Source: Streptomyces meridianus
GTDB taxonomy: Bacteria > Actinomycetota > Actinomycetes > Streptomycetales > Streptomycetaceae
Length of the DNA stretch: 64,000 nucleotides
Direction of reading: 5' to 3'
NCBI RefSeq assembly: GCF_023703325.1
Contig: NZ_JAMQGM010000016.1
Location: forward strand, 62,001 to 126,000
Shown: piece after piece, positions 17,528 to 26,335 of the stretch
How positions within the stretch are numbered: position 1 is the first letter of the stretch
How the letters are laid out: each line of letters opens with the position of its first letter
Translations under genes and position numbers: made by a program
The notes under the pieces: model-generated
Seen by the model: only the letters and a program-made list of their open reading frames with translations
Databases searched by the model: none
What the model was told of the DNA's origin: nothing

Positions 17528-18508
17528 ATGCCCGCCTCCGAACTGCAGGGACTGTCCGCCGTGGTCACCGGGGGCTCGCGCGGTCTCGGACTGCTCCTGG
17601 CCCGCGAACTGGGTCGGGCCGGCTGCGACGTCACCATCGCCGCCCGCGACGGAAAGGAGCTCGCCGCGGCGGCGGGTCTGCTGGCCGCCTCGCACGGGGT
17701 GCAGGTCCGCACACTGGTCTGCGACGTACGCGATCGCGACGCCGTGCACGAGCTCATGGCACAAACCGCCGCACGGGCCGGGGGAGTGGACGTCGTCCTG
17801 GCGAACGCCGGTGTCATCCAGGTCGGCCCGGTCGGCGACGGCGCGGTCGGCGTCGGGGAGTTCAGGAATGCGATGGAGACGATGTTCTTCGGCGCCCTCC
17901 ACACCTCGTTGGAGGCCCTGCCGTATCTGCGGCGGAGTCCTGCGGGCGGCAGGCTGGCCCTCACCGGCTCCATCGGCGGTCTGATGGCCGTGCCGCACCT
18001 GCTGCCCTACTCCTGTGCGAAGTCGGCGATCGGATCCCTGGCGGAAGGGCTGCGGGAGGAGATGGCGCACCGGGGTGTCAGCGTCACCGCGGTGCATCCC
18101 GGGCTCATGCGGACCGGATCGCATCTGCAGGCGATGTTCACCGGCGACACCGGCCGCGAGTACGCCTGGTTCGCCTCCCTGGCCGGGTTGCCCGTCCTGT
18201 CGATGAACGCCGAGCGCGCGGCGGCCCGCATCGTCGGAGCCGTCGAGCGCCGCAGGCCGCGCCTGGTCCTCACCCCTGCCGCCCGGCTGGCGGCCCGGGC
18301 GCACGGGGTCGCTCCCGTGCTGGTGACCCGGGCCAACTCCGTTCTGGCCCGTCTGCTGCCGGCGGTCGACGGGACCGCGCCGGGGGGCGTCCCGGTGCGG
18401 GGGGCGGATGTCACGATGCCGGGATCCGCCGCCCGGTCGAGGCTGGTCGGTCTGTGCAGCCGGCTGAACGAGAGGGCGGCGGACCGCTTCAACCAGCGGC
18501 CGGCCTGA
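17528..18508 (+). CDS. Short-chain dehydrogenase/reductase
   Basis: A 326-residue SDR. Cofactor motif TGGSRGLG, NAG in LANAGV, catalytic Ser in TGSIGG and YSCAK (Tyr-x3-Lys). The C-terminal 80 residues are longer than in a minimal SDR and basic. ATG 17528 is chosen over an upstream GTG at 17495 because GGAAAGAGG stands just before it. It diverges from the zinc dehydrogenase, whose pathway it may share. The substrate is unknown. Confidence 0.88.
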   Translation: MPASELQGLSAVVTGGSRGLGLLLARELGRAGCDVTIAARDGKELAAAAGLLAASHGVQVRTLVCDVRDRDAVHELMAQTAARAGGVDVVLANAGVIQVGPVGDGAVGVGEFRNAMETMFFGALHTSLEALPYLRRSPAGGRLALTGSIGGLMAVPHLLPYSCAKSAIGSLAEGLREEMAHRGVSVTAVHPGLMRTGSHLQAMFTGDTGREYAWFASLAGLPVLSMNAERAAARIVGAVERRRPRLVLTPAARLAARAHGVAPVLVTRANSVLARLLPAVDGTAPGGVPVRGADVTMPGSAARSRLVGLCSRLNERAADRFNQRPA

Positions 18509-18562
18509 GGCGTTCCGGCCCGCCGGAAGACGTGTCCGGCCGGGATACGGCGTCTCAGGCCG
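18501..18562. terminator. Bidirectional terminator overlapping two converging stop codons
   Basis: Outer arms 18501-18512 and 18551-18562 match at 11 of 12 positions and contain the stop codons of the SDR (plus) and the DNA glycosylase-like gene (minus). An inner hairpin TTCCGG/CCGGAA (18513-18528) lies between them. Confidence 0.6.
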
Positions 18563-19187
18563 CTTCGAGGACCGACTCCGCGGCCTCGTCGCGCAGCGCG
18601 ACGCGAACCAGCGCGGCCGCCAGCCGGGGCAGATCCCCCGGGGCCACCAGCCGCGTGAGGGCCTCCGGTTTCGATGGCAGGCCGAGCCGTTCCGCGCCGT
18701 CGAGCGCCTTGCGGTCCAGGTGGGGCGCGACTTCGGGCCAGATGCCCTGCACCTCGCGCAGGAAGATGTCCACCCCGGCCGGGCCGATGCCGGGAAACTC
18801 CCGGAGCAGCCGTGCGAGGTCACCGCTCTCGTGCATCCGTCGCAGGTCCCCCCGGTAGGAGTCGCGGACCAGCTCGGCGACCTTGCCGAGCTGCGTGGCC
18901 GTCCGTTCGTCGTAGCGCCGGTATCCGCCCTCGCCGAGCGCGTCCACCCGCTCCTGCCAGGTGGCGTCGGCCATCCCGCGTGGATCGCCCATGCCTGCGC
19001 CGAACAGGGCCCGGGCAGTGGCGACCGCGACGTCCGCCCTGATCCGGGCCGACAGCAGATCGGCCAGCACGAGCAGCCGGAACAGGGGAACGGGAGTGTC
19101 GCGCAGGGTGATCCCCGCCTCGGAGGCGTACGTTCTGCCCTGCTGCGCCAGCAGAGCGCGCACCACTGCTTCGTCCCTCTTGGTCAT
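18555..19187 (-). CDS. HhH-GPD family endonuclease III-like protein
   Basis: A 210-residue helix-hairpin-helix protein: LREFPGIGPAGVDIFLREVQ is the HhH-GPD element with the expected Gly-rich hairpin and a following Asp. There is no C-terminal four-Cys cluster, so no 4Fe-4S site as in EndoIII. ATG 19187 has AGGTGA 7 nt upstream. It could be a base-excision DNA glycosylase or a non-catalytic relative; the substrate cannot be read from the sequence. Confidence 0.78.
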   Translation of the reverse strand: MTKRDEAVVRALLAQQGRTYASEAGITLRDTPVPLFRLLVLADLLSARIRADVAVATARALFGAGMGDPRGMADATWQERVDALGEGGYRRYDERTATQLGKVAELVRDSYRGDLRRMHESGDLARLLREFPGIGPAGVDIFLREVQGIWPEVAPHLDRKALDGAERLGLPSKPEALTRLVAPGDLPRLAAALVRVALRDEAAESVLEAA

Positions 19188-19368
19188 GACGGCGTCACCT
19201 GCCTCGTCGCTCGTCGCCCATCCGGAGGAAAACCTTCCGGTCCCTGACGGGTCCCCTGTGACGGTGCCACCCACTCCACCCGCCTCGTACCGTTTCGGGT
19301 CGCGTCGCGCGGGAAACCGGGCGCACGAAGAGGCTTCCCCCTCGACGACCGAGCACAGGAGGTGCGTG

Positions 19369-19695
19369 ATGCCGCAGGGAGCAGGCCGCAAGCGGGAGCG
19401 GCAGTACGAGCACATCAAGGAAGGCGCCGAGAAGCGCGGTACGCCGCCCGGCCGCGCCAAGGAGATCGCCGCGCGCACGGTCAACAAGGAGCGGGCCCGC
19501 GCCGGGGAGTCGAAGCAGGCGTCGAAGTCCTCGCTCCGTGATCCGAAGTCGGCCTCGCAGCGCGGCGGACAGCGCTCGCACAGCGGCCCCAAGGGGCCGA
19601 CCCGCGACCAGCTCTACAACGAGGCCAGGCAGCGCGGTGTCGAAGGCCGCTCCAAGATGACCAAGGACGAGTTGGCGAAGGCTCTCGGCCGCTGA
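19369..19695 (+). CDS. Small basic protein with Rho-N-like C-terminus (annotated elsewhere as plasmid stabilization protein)
   Basis: A 108-residue, very basic, Lys/Arg/Gly/Ser-rich protein that starts MPQGAGRKRERQYEHIKEG and ends in a short helical motif TRDQLYNEARQRGVEGRSKMTKDELAKALGR-like, typical of Rho-N/SAP-type nucleic-acid-binding ends. AGGAGG precedes the ATG at 19369 by 6 nt. Similar proteins are common in actinobacterial chromosomes; a nucleoid or stress role is likely, but the function is unknown. Confidence 0.75.
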   Translation: MPQGAGRKRERQYEHIKEGAEKRGTPPGRAKEIAARTVNKERARAGESKQASKSSLRDPKSASQRGGQRSHSGPKGPTRDQLYNEARQRGVEGRSKMTKDELAKALGR

Positions 19696-19738
19696 CGGGC
19701 CCCGCACTGCGCCGGCCTGCTCGCCCCCCCGGGCCCGG

Positions 19739-20905
19739 TCAGGCCGCTGCGTGCCGCCGGGCGCGCAGGACGACGAACTTCGGATTGCCCGCGACGAGTT
19801 CGCAATTCCCGAAGATCCGCCGCAGCGTCACGTGGTACCCCAGGTGCCGATTGCCCACGACCCGGAGCTCCCCGCCGGGCCGCAGCGCCGCGCGGGCCTG
19901 GAGGAACATGCGGCGGGCCGTGGCGTCGGTCGTCGCCCGGTGAGAGTGGAACGGCGGGTTGTTCAGCACCAGGTCCACCGACTCCGGCGGCACGTCCGCC
20001 AGTCCGTCTCCCGCCAGGAAGCGTGCCCGGCCGCCGCCGGGGTCGGCGTGCGTCCGGAAGGTCTCCTCGGCGGACGCCACCGCCTGGTACGACTCGTCGA
20101 CGAACGTCACCCGGGCCCGGGGGTTGTCCAGTGCTGCCGCGAGGCCCACCACGCCGTTGCCGCACCCCAGGTCGACGACCTCCTCGGGCCCGCTGCGCCG
20201 CGGCAGGTTGGCCAGCAGGAACCGGGTGCCGATGTCGAGCCGGTCGGCGCAGAAGATCCCGGCGTGATTGGTGACCCGGAGGCCCGAAACCGGGCCGATC
20301 CCGCCCGGCAGGTCGTACCGCAGGGGCCAGGGGCTCGGGCCCGGGTCGCGCTCCGGATCCGGCGCGCTGAGGATCAGACGCGCCTTCTTCACCGCGAGGG
20401 AAGTCCGGGTCGGGCCCACGATCCGCTCGAACAACTCGAGCGTCGAGGTGTGGATCTCCTTGACCATGCCCGTGCCGACGACGGCGGTCCCCGGGTGCAG
20501 AGCGGGGGCGAGCCGGTGCAGCTGGTCCTCGAGCAGGGCCAGGCTCTTGGGCACCCGGACCAGCAGGACGTCGATGCGCTCCGGCGGGGTGTCGCGGGTG
20601 GACAGCATCCGCGCCGCTCCGGTGCCGGCTCCGCTGCGTGTCAGGTTGGCGCGGGTCGCCTCCTGGCCGAGGAACGAGTCGGTGATCTGGACCGGCCCGT
20701 GTCCGGCCAGGGCGGTGGTGATCGCCCCCCACCGGTCGCCGACGACGACCACCGTGCCCGACAGGTCCACCGGGTCGCCGTCCGTCCCCGCGAGGTACCG
20801 GAGCAGGTACTCGTCCGCCGCGTCCCAGGCGCGGAGCGGATCACTGGGGTTCTCGGGGAAGCGGGTGAGGTCGAAAGCCCCCCACGACGTCGTCAAGCGG
20901 TTCAT
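19739..20905 (-). CDS. RlmG/RsmC-type rRNA guanine-N2 methyltransferase
   Basis: A 388-residue protein with the two tandem methyltransferase-like domains of this family. The degenerate N-terminal half runs from 1 to about 190. The catalytic half has VVDLGCGNGVVGLAAAL (SAM site) and LVLNNPPFHSHRATTD (NPPF active site). The length fits RlmG, which methylates 23S rRNA G1835 in E. coli, better than the shorter RsmC. It is a single gene divergent from the hydroxyacid dehydrogenase. Confidence 0.82.
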   Translation of the reverse strand: MNRLTTSWGAFDLTRFPENPSDPLRAWDAADEYLLRYLAGTDGDPVDLSGTVVVVGDRWGAITTALAGHGPVQITDSFLGQEATRANLTRSGAGTGAARMLSTRDTPPERIDVLLVRVPKSLALLEDQLHRLAPALHPGTAVVGTGMVKEIHTSTLELFERIVGPTRTSLAVKKARLILSAPDPERDPGPSPWPLRYDLPGGIGPVSGLRVTNHAGIFCADRLDIGTRFLLANLPRRSGPEEVVDLGCGNGVVGLAAALDNPRARVTFVDESYQAVASAEETFRTHADPGGGRARFLAGDGLADVPPESVDLVLNNPPFHSHRATTDATARRMFLQARAALRPGGELRVVGNRHLGYHVTLRRIFGNCELVAGNPKFVVLRARRHAAA

Positions 20906-21109
20906 GGTCCGTTCAGGCTAGCCGAGCCGCCGCCGCGGCCTGCTCCGGCGCCGGAGCAGGCCCCTGAGCAGCAGAATTCCCGGGGGCCGGTGCCGACCGG
21001 CGGTTCCACGGCGAGGCCCGTCCTGTTAGGACTGGACGCAGAGACCCACGGCCGGGGTGGCGGGCCGCTCAGCACAGCGCCACCGCTGATCGACAAGGAG
21101 AACGGACCG

Positions 21110-22051
21110 ATGAGCGAGCCGCACGGCCTCGACGTCCTCGTACCCCGGCGCGACCTCGAACAGCGCCACGGACCGTGGCCGGACGGCGTGCGCGTGCACG
21201 TCTGGGACGGGCTGACCTCCGAGGACGACCTGCCCCAGGACGTGCTCGACCGGATCGGGCTGTGGGTGCTGCCCTACGCCGTGCCCGGCGCGGAGCGCCT
21301 GCTGAAGCGGCTGCCGTCGCTGCGCTGCGCGCAGTCCCTCAGCGCCGGAGTGGAGAAGCTGCTGCCGCTGATACCCGACGGTGTCGCCCTCCACAACGGC
21401 CGCGGGCTGCATGACGACAGCACGGCCGAGCACGCGCTCGCCCTGATCCTCGCGGCACAGCGGGACCTGCCGCAGTGGGTGGCCGACCAGCGGGAGGGGC
21501 GCTGGGAGCCGCACTTCACCCGCTCGCTCACCGACTCCCGGGTCGCCGTCGTCGGTTACGGGTCCATCGGCACTGCTCTGGAACGTCGGCTGCTCGCCTG
21601 CGGCGCCGAAGTGGTGCGGGTCGCACGCCGTGCCAGGCCGGACGAGGACGTGCACGCCGTGACGGAACTGCCGCGGCTGCTGCCCGAGGTGGACATCGCT
21701 GTCCTCATTCTTCCCGAAACCCCGTCCAGCATCGGGCAGTTCGGGGCCGAGGAGCTTGCGGCGATGCCGGACGGCGCACTCGTCGTCAACGTGGGCCGGG
21801 GGCGCACGCTGGACACCGACGCCCTGCTGGCCGAGGTCACCGCGGGAAGGCTCCGCGCCGCACTCGACGTCACCGATCCCGAGCCGCTGCCCGGGGACCA
21901 CCCGCTGCGCAGCGCTCCCGGCGTTCTCATCACCCCGCACGTCGCCGGAGGGTCGGCCTGCTACTGGCCGCGCGCGGACCGGCTGATCGTGGAGCAGGTG
22001 CGCCGCTTCGCCGTCGGGGAGCCGCTCCTCAACCCCGTGCTGCGGGACTGA
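21110..22051 (+). CDS. D-2-hydroxyacid dehydrogenase family protein
   Basis: A 313-residue NAD(P)-dependent oxidoreductase. The nucleotide site is VAVVGYGSIGTALERRLLACGAEVVRVARR. Active-site residues of the family can be followed: Arg in VNVGRGRTLDTDAL, Glu in DVTDPEPLPGDHPL and His in LITPHVAGGS. AAGGAG stands 9 nt before ATG 21110. The substrate (glyoxylate, hydroxypyruvate, phosphonate or another) is not determined. No operon partner is seen. Confidence 0.87.
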   Translation: MSEPHGLDVLVPRRDLEQRHGPWPDGVRVHVWDGLTSEDDLPQDVLDRIGLWVLPYAVPGAERLLKRLPSLRCAQSLSAGVEKLLPLIPDGVALHNGRGLHDDSTAEHALALILAAQRDLPQWVADQREGRWEPHFTRSLTDSRVAVVGYGSIGTALERRLLACGAEVVRVARRARPDEDVHAVTELPRLLPEVDIAVLILPETPSSIGQFGAEELAAMPDGALVVNVGRGRTLDTDALLAEVTAGRLRAALDVTDPEPLPGDHPLRSAPGVLITPHVAGGSACYWPRADRLIVEQVRRFAVGEPLLNPVLRD

Positions 22052-22216
22052 TACCGCGGGGCGTCGCCGGCGGAGACCGGTCGGAACGGGGCCGCCGGGA
22101 CAGGGCTGTTGGAACAGGGTCATTCCACGACGACCGGCCGGAGTTGTGCGTGGTGCGGATGTGAATCCAGTGGCGCTGGGGGACAGCTGTGGCCAATGGT
22201 CGCTACCATCGCAACT

Positions 22217-22251
22217 ACCCGTCATCATCAACGGAGTTGATGATGACGGGT
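22217..22251. promoter_or_regulatory. Perfect 35-bp dyad upstream of the conservon
   Basis: Arms of 15 bp, 22217-22231 (ACCCGTCATCATCAA) and 22237-22251, match perfectly around a CGGAG loop. It ends 57 bp before cvnA and is less GC-rich than its surroundings, which argues against chance. It may be the terminator of the hydroxyacid dehydrogenase 165 bp upstream, or an operator or 5' leader hairpin of the conservon. The rest of 22052-22308 shows no gene. Confidence 0.6.
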
Positions 22252-22308
22252 GCGCCGCCCCCACCTGCGCGGCAGACCTGACCGCGATGCCCCCACTGTG
22301 AAAGCGGC

Positions 22309-23748
22309 ATGTACGCCATGCACTTACGAGTACCTTCTCCCCGTCCCTCCCCACCGTCGCGGGTGCTGTGGCTCGCCGCGCTGCTCCTCGGCACCGCCAC
22401 CGCGGTCGCGCAGTTCGGCTCGGCAGCCGGCTGGTGGTCTTCCGAAGCCGGGGGAGCCGCGTTCGCCGCGCCGCTCTTGCCGGTCCTGGTCGTGCTCCTG
22501 TGGCGGCGGCACATCACCGGCCTCCGTGCACTCGACCGGGCCCGTCGGCAGGAGGAACGGACCCGGCAGGAGGCGGCTGCCGCCGCCGAGGAGCGGACGG
22601 CCGCGCTGCGGGCCGCGCTCGCGCAGTGGAGCGAGCGCCTGCGGGCCGTGCTCGACGACCGTGACCCCGCACCGGCCGTCCCGGGGGGCTACCGGACGGA
22701 CGGCGAACTCGCCGGAGTCCTCGAGGGCCTGTTGAAGGAGGTGCGCACCGCCAAGGACACCGACCGGGAGACTTACGAACACGCCGTCGTCTTCCTGACC
22801 CAGCGCGTGCAGAGCGGCGCCCTGCAACTTCAGAACAAGGCCGAGACACTGACCCGCAGCGGGGACCCCGATCTCGTCTCGCTCGGCATGGAGATGGACC
22901 ACCAGGCCACCTTCCTCGCCCACCTGACACAGAGCCTGCGGTTGTTGTGCGGCGAGTGGACCGGCCAGCAGTGGCGCGAGACCGTTCCGCTCACCGACGT
23001 CGTCCGAGCCGCCGCCGGACGCATCACCGAATTCCGCCGGGTCGACATCACCGGCGAGATCGACATGGGCGTGAAAGCACAGGCGGCGGAGTGGGTGATC
23101 CACCTGGTGGCCGAGTTGCTGTCGAACGCCACCTTGTTCTCCGCCCCCCGGCACCGTGTGAGCGCGTCGGTCGAACTCGTCCAGCGGGGGGCGGTCATCC
23201 AGATCGACGACCGCGGGCTCGGCATGAACGAGGGCCAGTTGGAGACCGCGCACCGCATCGCCTCGGGACGGCTCGTGGTCGGCCTGCGCGACCTCGACAC
23301 ACCGCAGATCGGTCTGCCCGTGACCGGTGTCATCGCCCGGCGCTTCGACATCGAGGTCGGCCTGGACCGCTCCCCGTACGGGGGTGTGCGGGCCGTCGTC
23401 CTCGTCCCGCAGACCCTGCTGGAGGTGGTCGACCCCGCCGTGCCCACCGCCGAACGGCCCGCGCAGAGTGCCCCGGCGGTAACGAGAAGGCCCGGCGACG
23501 CACCTGTGGCGCGAACGGAGACGAACCGCTCCAGCGCAACGGCTGCCGACACCTCGACCCCCTCCGGGCTGCCTCAGCGCACCTCCCGCCGGAGCCGGAC
23601 AGCGGCCCCGCCCCCGTCGGACAACGGCCGGCCGGCGCCCGCCGCGGCCGATGCCGGCGCAGAGGCCGACGCCGAGCAGTGCGCTCGGTTCATGCATCAG
23701 TTCCTGAGCGGCTCGCCCGCCCCCGAGGCCCCCGAGGGAGACCAGTGA
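22309..23748 (+). CDS. cvnA: CvnA-type sensor-like membrane ATP-binding protein of a conservon
   Basis: A 479-residue protein resembling a histidine kinase. Two N-terminal helices (about 15-35 and 48-66) are followed by a coiled region and an ATPase domain whose N box is HLVAELLSNATLFSAP and G1-like box IDDRGLGMNEGQ. No canonical phospho-His H box is evident. The C-terminal 100 residues are Ala/Pro/Ser-rich. It is the first gene of an operon in which every junction overlaps. CvnA proteins are thought to act as membrane sensors that recruit the small GTPase CvnD. ATG 22309 has only a weak ribosome site; ATG 22318 is an alternative. Confidence 0.88.
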   Translation: MYAMHLRVPSPRPSPPSRVLWLAALLLGTATAVAQFGSAAGWWSSEAGGAAFAAPLLPVLVVLLWRRHITGLRALDRARRQEERTRQEAAAAAEERTAALRAALAQWSERLRAVLDDRDPAPAVPGGYRTDGELAGVLEGLLKEVRTAKDTDRETYEHAVVFLTQRVQSGALQLQNKAETLTRSGDPDLVSLGMEMDHQATFLAHLTQSLRLLCGEWTGQQWRETVPLTDVVRAAAGRITEFRRVDITGEIDMGVKAQAAEWVIHLVAELLSNATLFSAPRHRVSASVELVQRGAVIQIDDRGLGMNEGQLETAHRIASGRLVVGLRDLDTPQIGLPVTGVIARRFDIEVGLDRSPYGGVRAVVLVPQTLLEVVDPAVPTAERPAQSAPAVTRRPGDAPVARTETNRSSATAADTSTPSGLPQRTSRRSRTAAPPPSDNGRPAPAAADAGAEADAEQCARFMHQFLSGSPAPEAPEGDQ

Positions 23749-24137
23749 CCAACACCGGCAACGACTGGATGATCAGCGAGGTCGTCGACCTTCCCGGCGT
23801 GCGGCACGCCCTGGTGCTCAGCATGGACGGCATGGTCAAACACCGTTCACCGGACCTCGCCGACCCGGACGCGGAGAAGATCGCCGCTGCGGCCTCCGGC
23901 CTGCACTCCCTCGCGGCCGGTATCGGCGAGCTCATGGGCAGCGGCGAGATCACCCAGCAGATGATCGAGTGGAGCGGCCACTACCTCTTCCTCCGCAGCT
24001 CCGGCGACGGCTCCCGGCTGGCCGTGCTGACCGACCGGAACATCGACCCCGGGCTGATCGCCTCCCAGATGGTCCTGCAGATCAAGCGGTTCGGCGAGCA
24101 CATGGCAACTCCGGCCCGGGGGCAGTCGACGCCGTGA
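23745..24137 (+). CDS. cvnB: CvnB, roadblock/LC7 domain protein
   Basis: A 130-residue protein of the roadblock/LC7 fold, recognised by VVDLPGVRHALVLSMDGM, then the helical ASGLHSLAAGIGELMG and SGHYLFLRSSGDGSRLAVLTDRN. Such proteins act as regulators or scaffolds for small Ras-like GTPases; MglB is the known bacterial case. GTG 23745 overlaps the cvnA stop (GTGA), and the gene overlaps cvnC the same way, so the subunits are made together. Confidence 0.93.
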   Translation: MTNTGNDWMISEVVDLPGVRHALVLSMDGMVKHRSPDLADPDAEKIAAAASGLHSLAAGIGELMGSGEITQQMIEWSGHYLFLRSSGDGSRLAVLTDRNIDPGLIASQMVLQIKRFGEHMATPARGQSTP

Positions 24138-24481
24138 CCGGCCCCGGTGGACCCGTCCGCTCGTACGTGCTGACCGGGGGCCGCTCGGAGGCCCCCTTAC
24201 GGCTCGGCGTGGAGACCCTGCTGGAAGCCACCGGCGCCGTCGACACCCTGCCCCTGACGGCGAGCCGGCACCACCGACGGCTCTGGCACATGTGCCGGGA
24301 ACGCCTCTCGCTCGCCGAAGCCGCCGTCCACCTCGGCCTGCCGATCAGCGTCACCACCATCCTCGCCTGCGACCTGCTCGCATCGGGTCACCTCACGAGA
24401 CGCTCGCCCGGACCGAAACCACCCGACACCGACACGCTTCTCGAGGTTCTCCATGGTCTCCGCAGCCGGCTCAGCGTCTGA
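24134..24481 (+). CDS. cvnC: CvnC, DUF742 protein
   Basis: A 115-residue DUF742 protein beginning VRSYVLTGGRSEAPLRLGVETLLEA. The remainder resembles a winged helix (RLSLAEAAVHLGLPISVTTILACDLLASGHL). The family is known only from conservons; a structural or DNA-binding role is unproven. GTG 24134 overlaps the cvnB stop by 4 bp, and its last 29 bp overlap cvnD. Confidence 0.93.
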   Translation: MTGPGGPVRSYVLTGGRSEAPLRLGVETLLEATGAVDTLPLTASRHHRRLWHMCRERLSLAEAAVHLGLPISVTTILACDLLASGHLTRRSPGPKPPDTDTLLEVLHGLRSRLSV

Positions 24482-25061
24482 ACCGCAGTATCTGCCGCCG
24501 ACAGCCACGAAGTCCGCCAAAATCGTCGTCGTCGGCCAGTTCGGTGTCGGCAAGACCACGCTCGTCGGTTCCGTGAGCGAGATCGAACCGCTGCGCACCG
24601 AGGAGCGCATCACCCAGGCGAGCGTCGACATCGACGACCTCTCCGGCCTGGAGACCAAGCGGACCACCACGGTCGCCATGGACTTCGGCCGCATCACCGT
24701 CACCGACGACCTGGTGCTCTACCTCTTCGGTGCGCCCGGCCAGCGCCGCTTCTGGGACCTGTGGAAAGGACTGGTCGTGGGGGCGATCGGGCTGCTTGTC
24801 ATCGTGGACACCCGGCGGCTGGCCCAGAGCTTCGAAGTCCTCGACCAACTGGAGGAACAGGGCATGCCCTTCGCCGTGGCCGTGAACAACTTCCCCGACT
24901 CGAAGCACTACAGCGAGGACGAACTACGAGCCGCACTGGACCTGCTGCCCGACACCCCGGTCGTCTCCTTCGACGCCCGCGACCACGACTCCTCGCTCGA
25001 AGCCCTCATCGCCCTGGTGGCCAGTGCCGCCCGGCACACCCCTCTGGAGAGCACCGCGTGA
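24453..25061 (+). CDS. cvnD: CvnD, Ras-like small GTPase
   Basis: A 202-residue GTPase with P-loop VVGQFGVGKTTLVGSVSE, switch region TTTVAMDFGRI, DxxG-equivalent LFGAPGQRRF and a base-recognition loop AVNNFPDSKHY (NxxD-like: NNFPD). A Ser/Ala-rich 20-residue N-terminus precedes the fold. It is the GTPase of the conservon switch, presumably acting with the CvnA/B/C complex at the membrane. Its stop overlaps the first P450 start by 4 bp. Confidence 0.94.
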   Translation: MVSAAGSASEPQYLPPTATKSAKIVVVGQFGVGKTTLVGSVSEIEPLRTEERITQASVDIDDLSGLETKRTTTVAMDFGRITVTDDLVLYLFGAPGQRRFWDLWKGLVVGAIGLLVIVDTRRLAQSFEVLDQLEEQGMPFAVAVNNFPDSKHYSEDELRAALDLLPDTPVVSFDARDHDSSLEALIALVASAARHTPLESTA

Positions 25062-26335
25062 CCACCCACGCCCCGGGCGACGGATGCCCCGCCTCCGGCC
25101 GCATGCCCCTGATCGCCATCACGGGATCACGCGACCCGCACCCCGTCTACCGGCACCTGCGCGCCGAACACGGTCCCGTCGCACCCGTCACCCTCGAACC
25201 CGGCGTCCCCGCCTGGCTGGTCATGGGCTACGACGAGATCCGGCAGATCACCGAACGCGAACCGCTGTTCTCCCGCGACGCCCGCAACTGGCGCGACCTC
25301 AACGACGGCCTGGTGTCCCCGCATTCGGGCCTGCTGCCGATGATGGCCTACCGGCCCAACGTCATCGGCGCCGACCAGCACGAGCACCGCCGGCTCAGGA
25401 AACCGCTCGACGACGGAGTCGCCCACATCGACCACCGTACCCTGCGCCGAGAGGTCCAGGAGCTGTGCACCGAACTCGTCGACGGCTTCGTCCAGGAGGG
25501 CCGGGCCGACCTCGTCGCCGACTTCGCCGCCCACGTCCCCATGCTCGCCGTAGCCCGCCTCTTCGGCCTCGACACCGCCCAGGGCCACGAACTGCGCCGC
25601 GCCCTCATCGCGCTGTTCGGCAGCCAGGACGACTCCCAGGCCGGCAACCGCAGCTTCGAACAGATCCTCCACGACACCCTGCGACAGCGTCGGAAACGCC
25701 CCACAAACGACTTGACCAGCCAGTTCCTCCAACACCCCGATCTGCGCGACGACTCCGAGATCCTGCAGTCCATGGTCGTGATGATCTCTGCAGGCAACGA
25801 GACCACGACCTGCTGGATCGCCCACACCCTCTACCGCATGATCACCGACCCCGGCTTCGACGCACGCCTGCGGGGCGGACGGCTCGGCGTGGACGAGGCC
25901 CTCGACGAAGTGCTGTGGCGCGAACCGCCCATGACCCACATGCCGGCCCGCTACGCCCTGCGGGACACCGAACTCGGCGGCCGCCGCATCCGGCGCGGCG
26001 ACGTCCTCGTCCTCGGCCTGGCCGCCGCCAACAGCGACCCGGGCCTGGGCACGGCCGACCAGCGGCCCCAGGGCAACCGGGGCCACATGGCCTACTCCGC
26101 CGGCCCGCACATGTGCCCGGCGCGGACCACCGCCCGCGTCATCACCCGCACCGCCGTCAGCACCGCACTCCACCTGCTGCCCGGTCTCACCCTCACCGTC
26201 CCCGCCGCGGACATCACCTGGAACCCCTCGCCCTGGACCCGCTGCCCCGCCGCACTGCCGGTGACCTTCGAGGAACCGCACTACCGGACGTCCGACCCCG
26301 CACGCCGCCGCCCAGAAAGGCAGGACTCCTCATGA
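25058..26335 (+). CDS. Conservon cytochrome P450, CYP157-like, lacking the ExxR arginine
   Basis: A 425-residue P450. The heme ligand is Cys353 in AYSAGPHMCPART, and the I-helix reads MISAGNETTT. The K-helix, which normally reads ExLR, here reads DEVLWREPP, so the Arg is replaced by Trp. This is the anomaly described for the CYP157 family of Streptomyces conservons. The helix before the heme loop is also short. GTG 25058 and the stop each overlap a neighbour by 4 bp. Whether it is a catalyst or a regulatory subunit is open. Confidence 0.88.
   Translation: MTTHAPGDGCPASGRMPLIAITGSRDPHPVYRHLRAEHGPVAPVTLEPGVPAWLVMGYDEIRQITEREPLFSRDARNWRDLNDGLVSPHSGLLPMMAYRPNVIGADQHEHRRLRKPLDDGVAHIDHRTLRREVQELCTELVDGFVQEGRADLVADFAAHVPMLAVARLFGLDTAQGHELRRALIALFGSQDDSQAGNRSFEQILHDTLRQRRKRPTNDLTSQFLQHPDLRDDSEILQSMVVMISAGNETTTCWIAHTLYRMITDPGFDARLRGGRLGVDEALDEVLWREPPMTHMPARYALRDTELGGRRIRRGDVLVLGLAAANSDPGLGTADQRPQGNRGHMAYSAGPHMCPARTTARVITRTAVSTALHLLPGLTLTVPAADITWNPSPWTRCPAALPVTFEEPHYRTSDPARRRPERQDSS

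Noticed and set aside
21019..21031. GTCCT-N3-AGGAC dyad upstream of the hydroxyacid dehydrogenase
   Set aside because: Five-base arms are expected by chance in this much sequence; not enough to call an operator.
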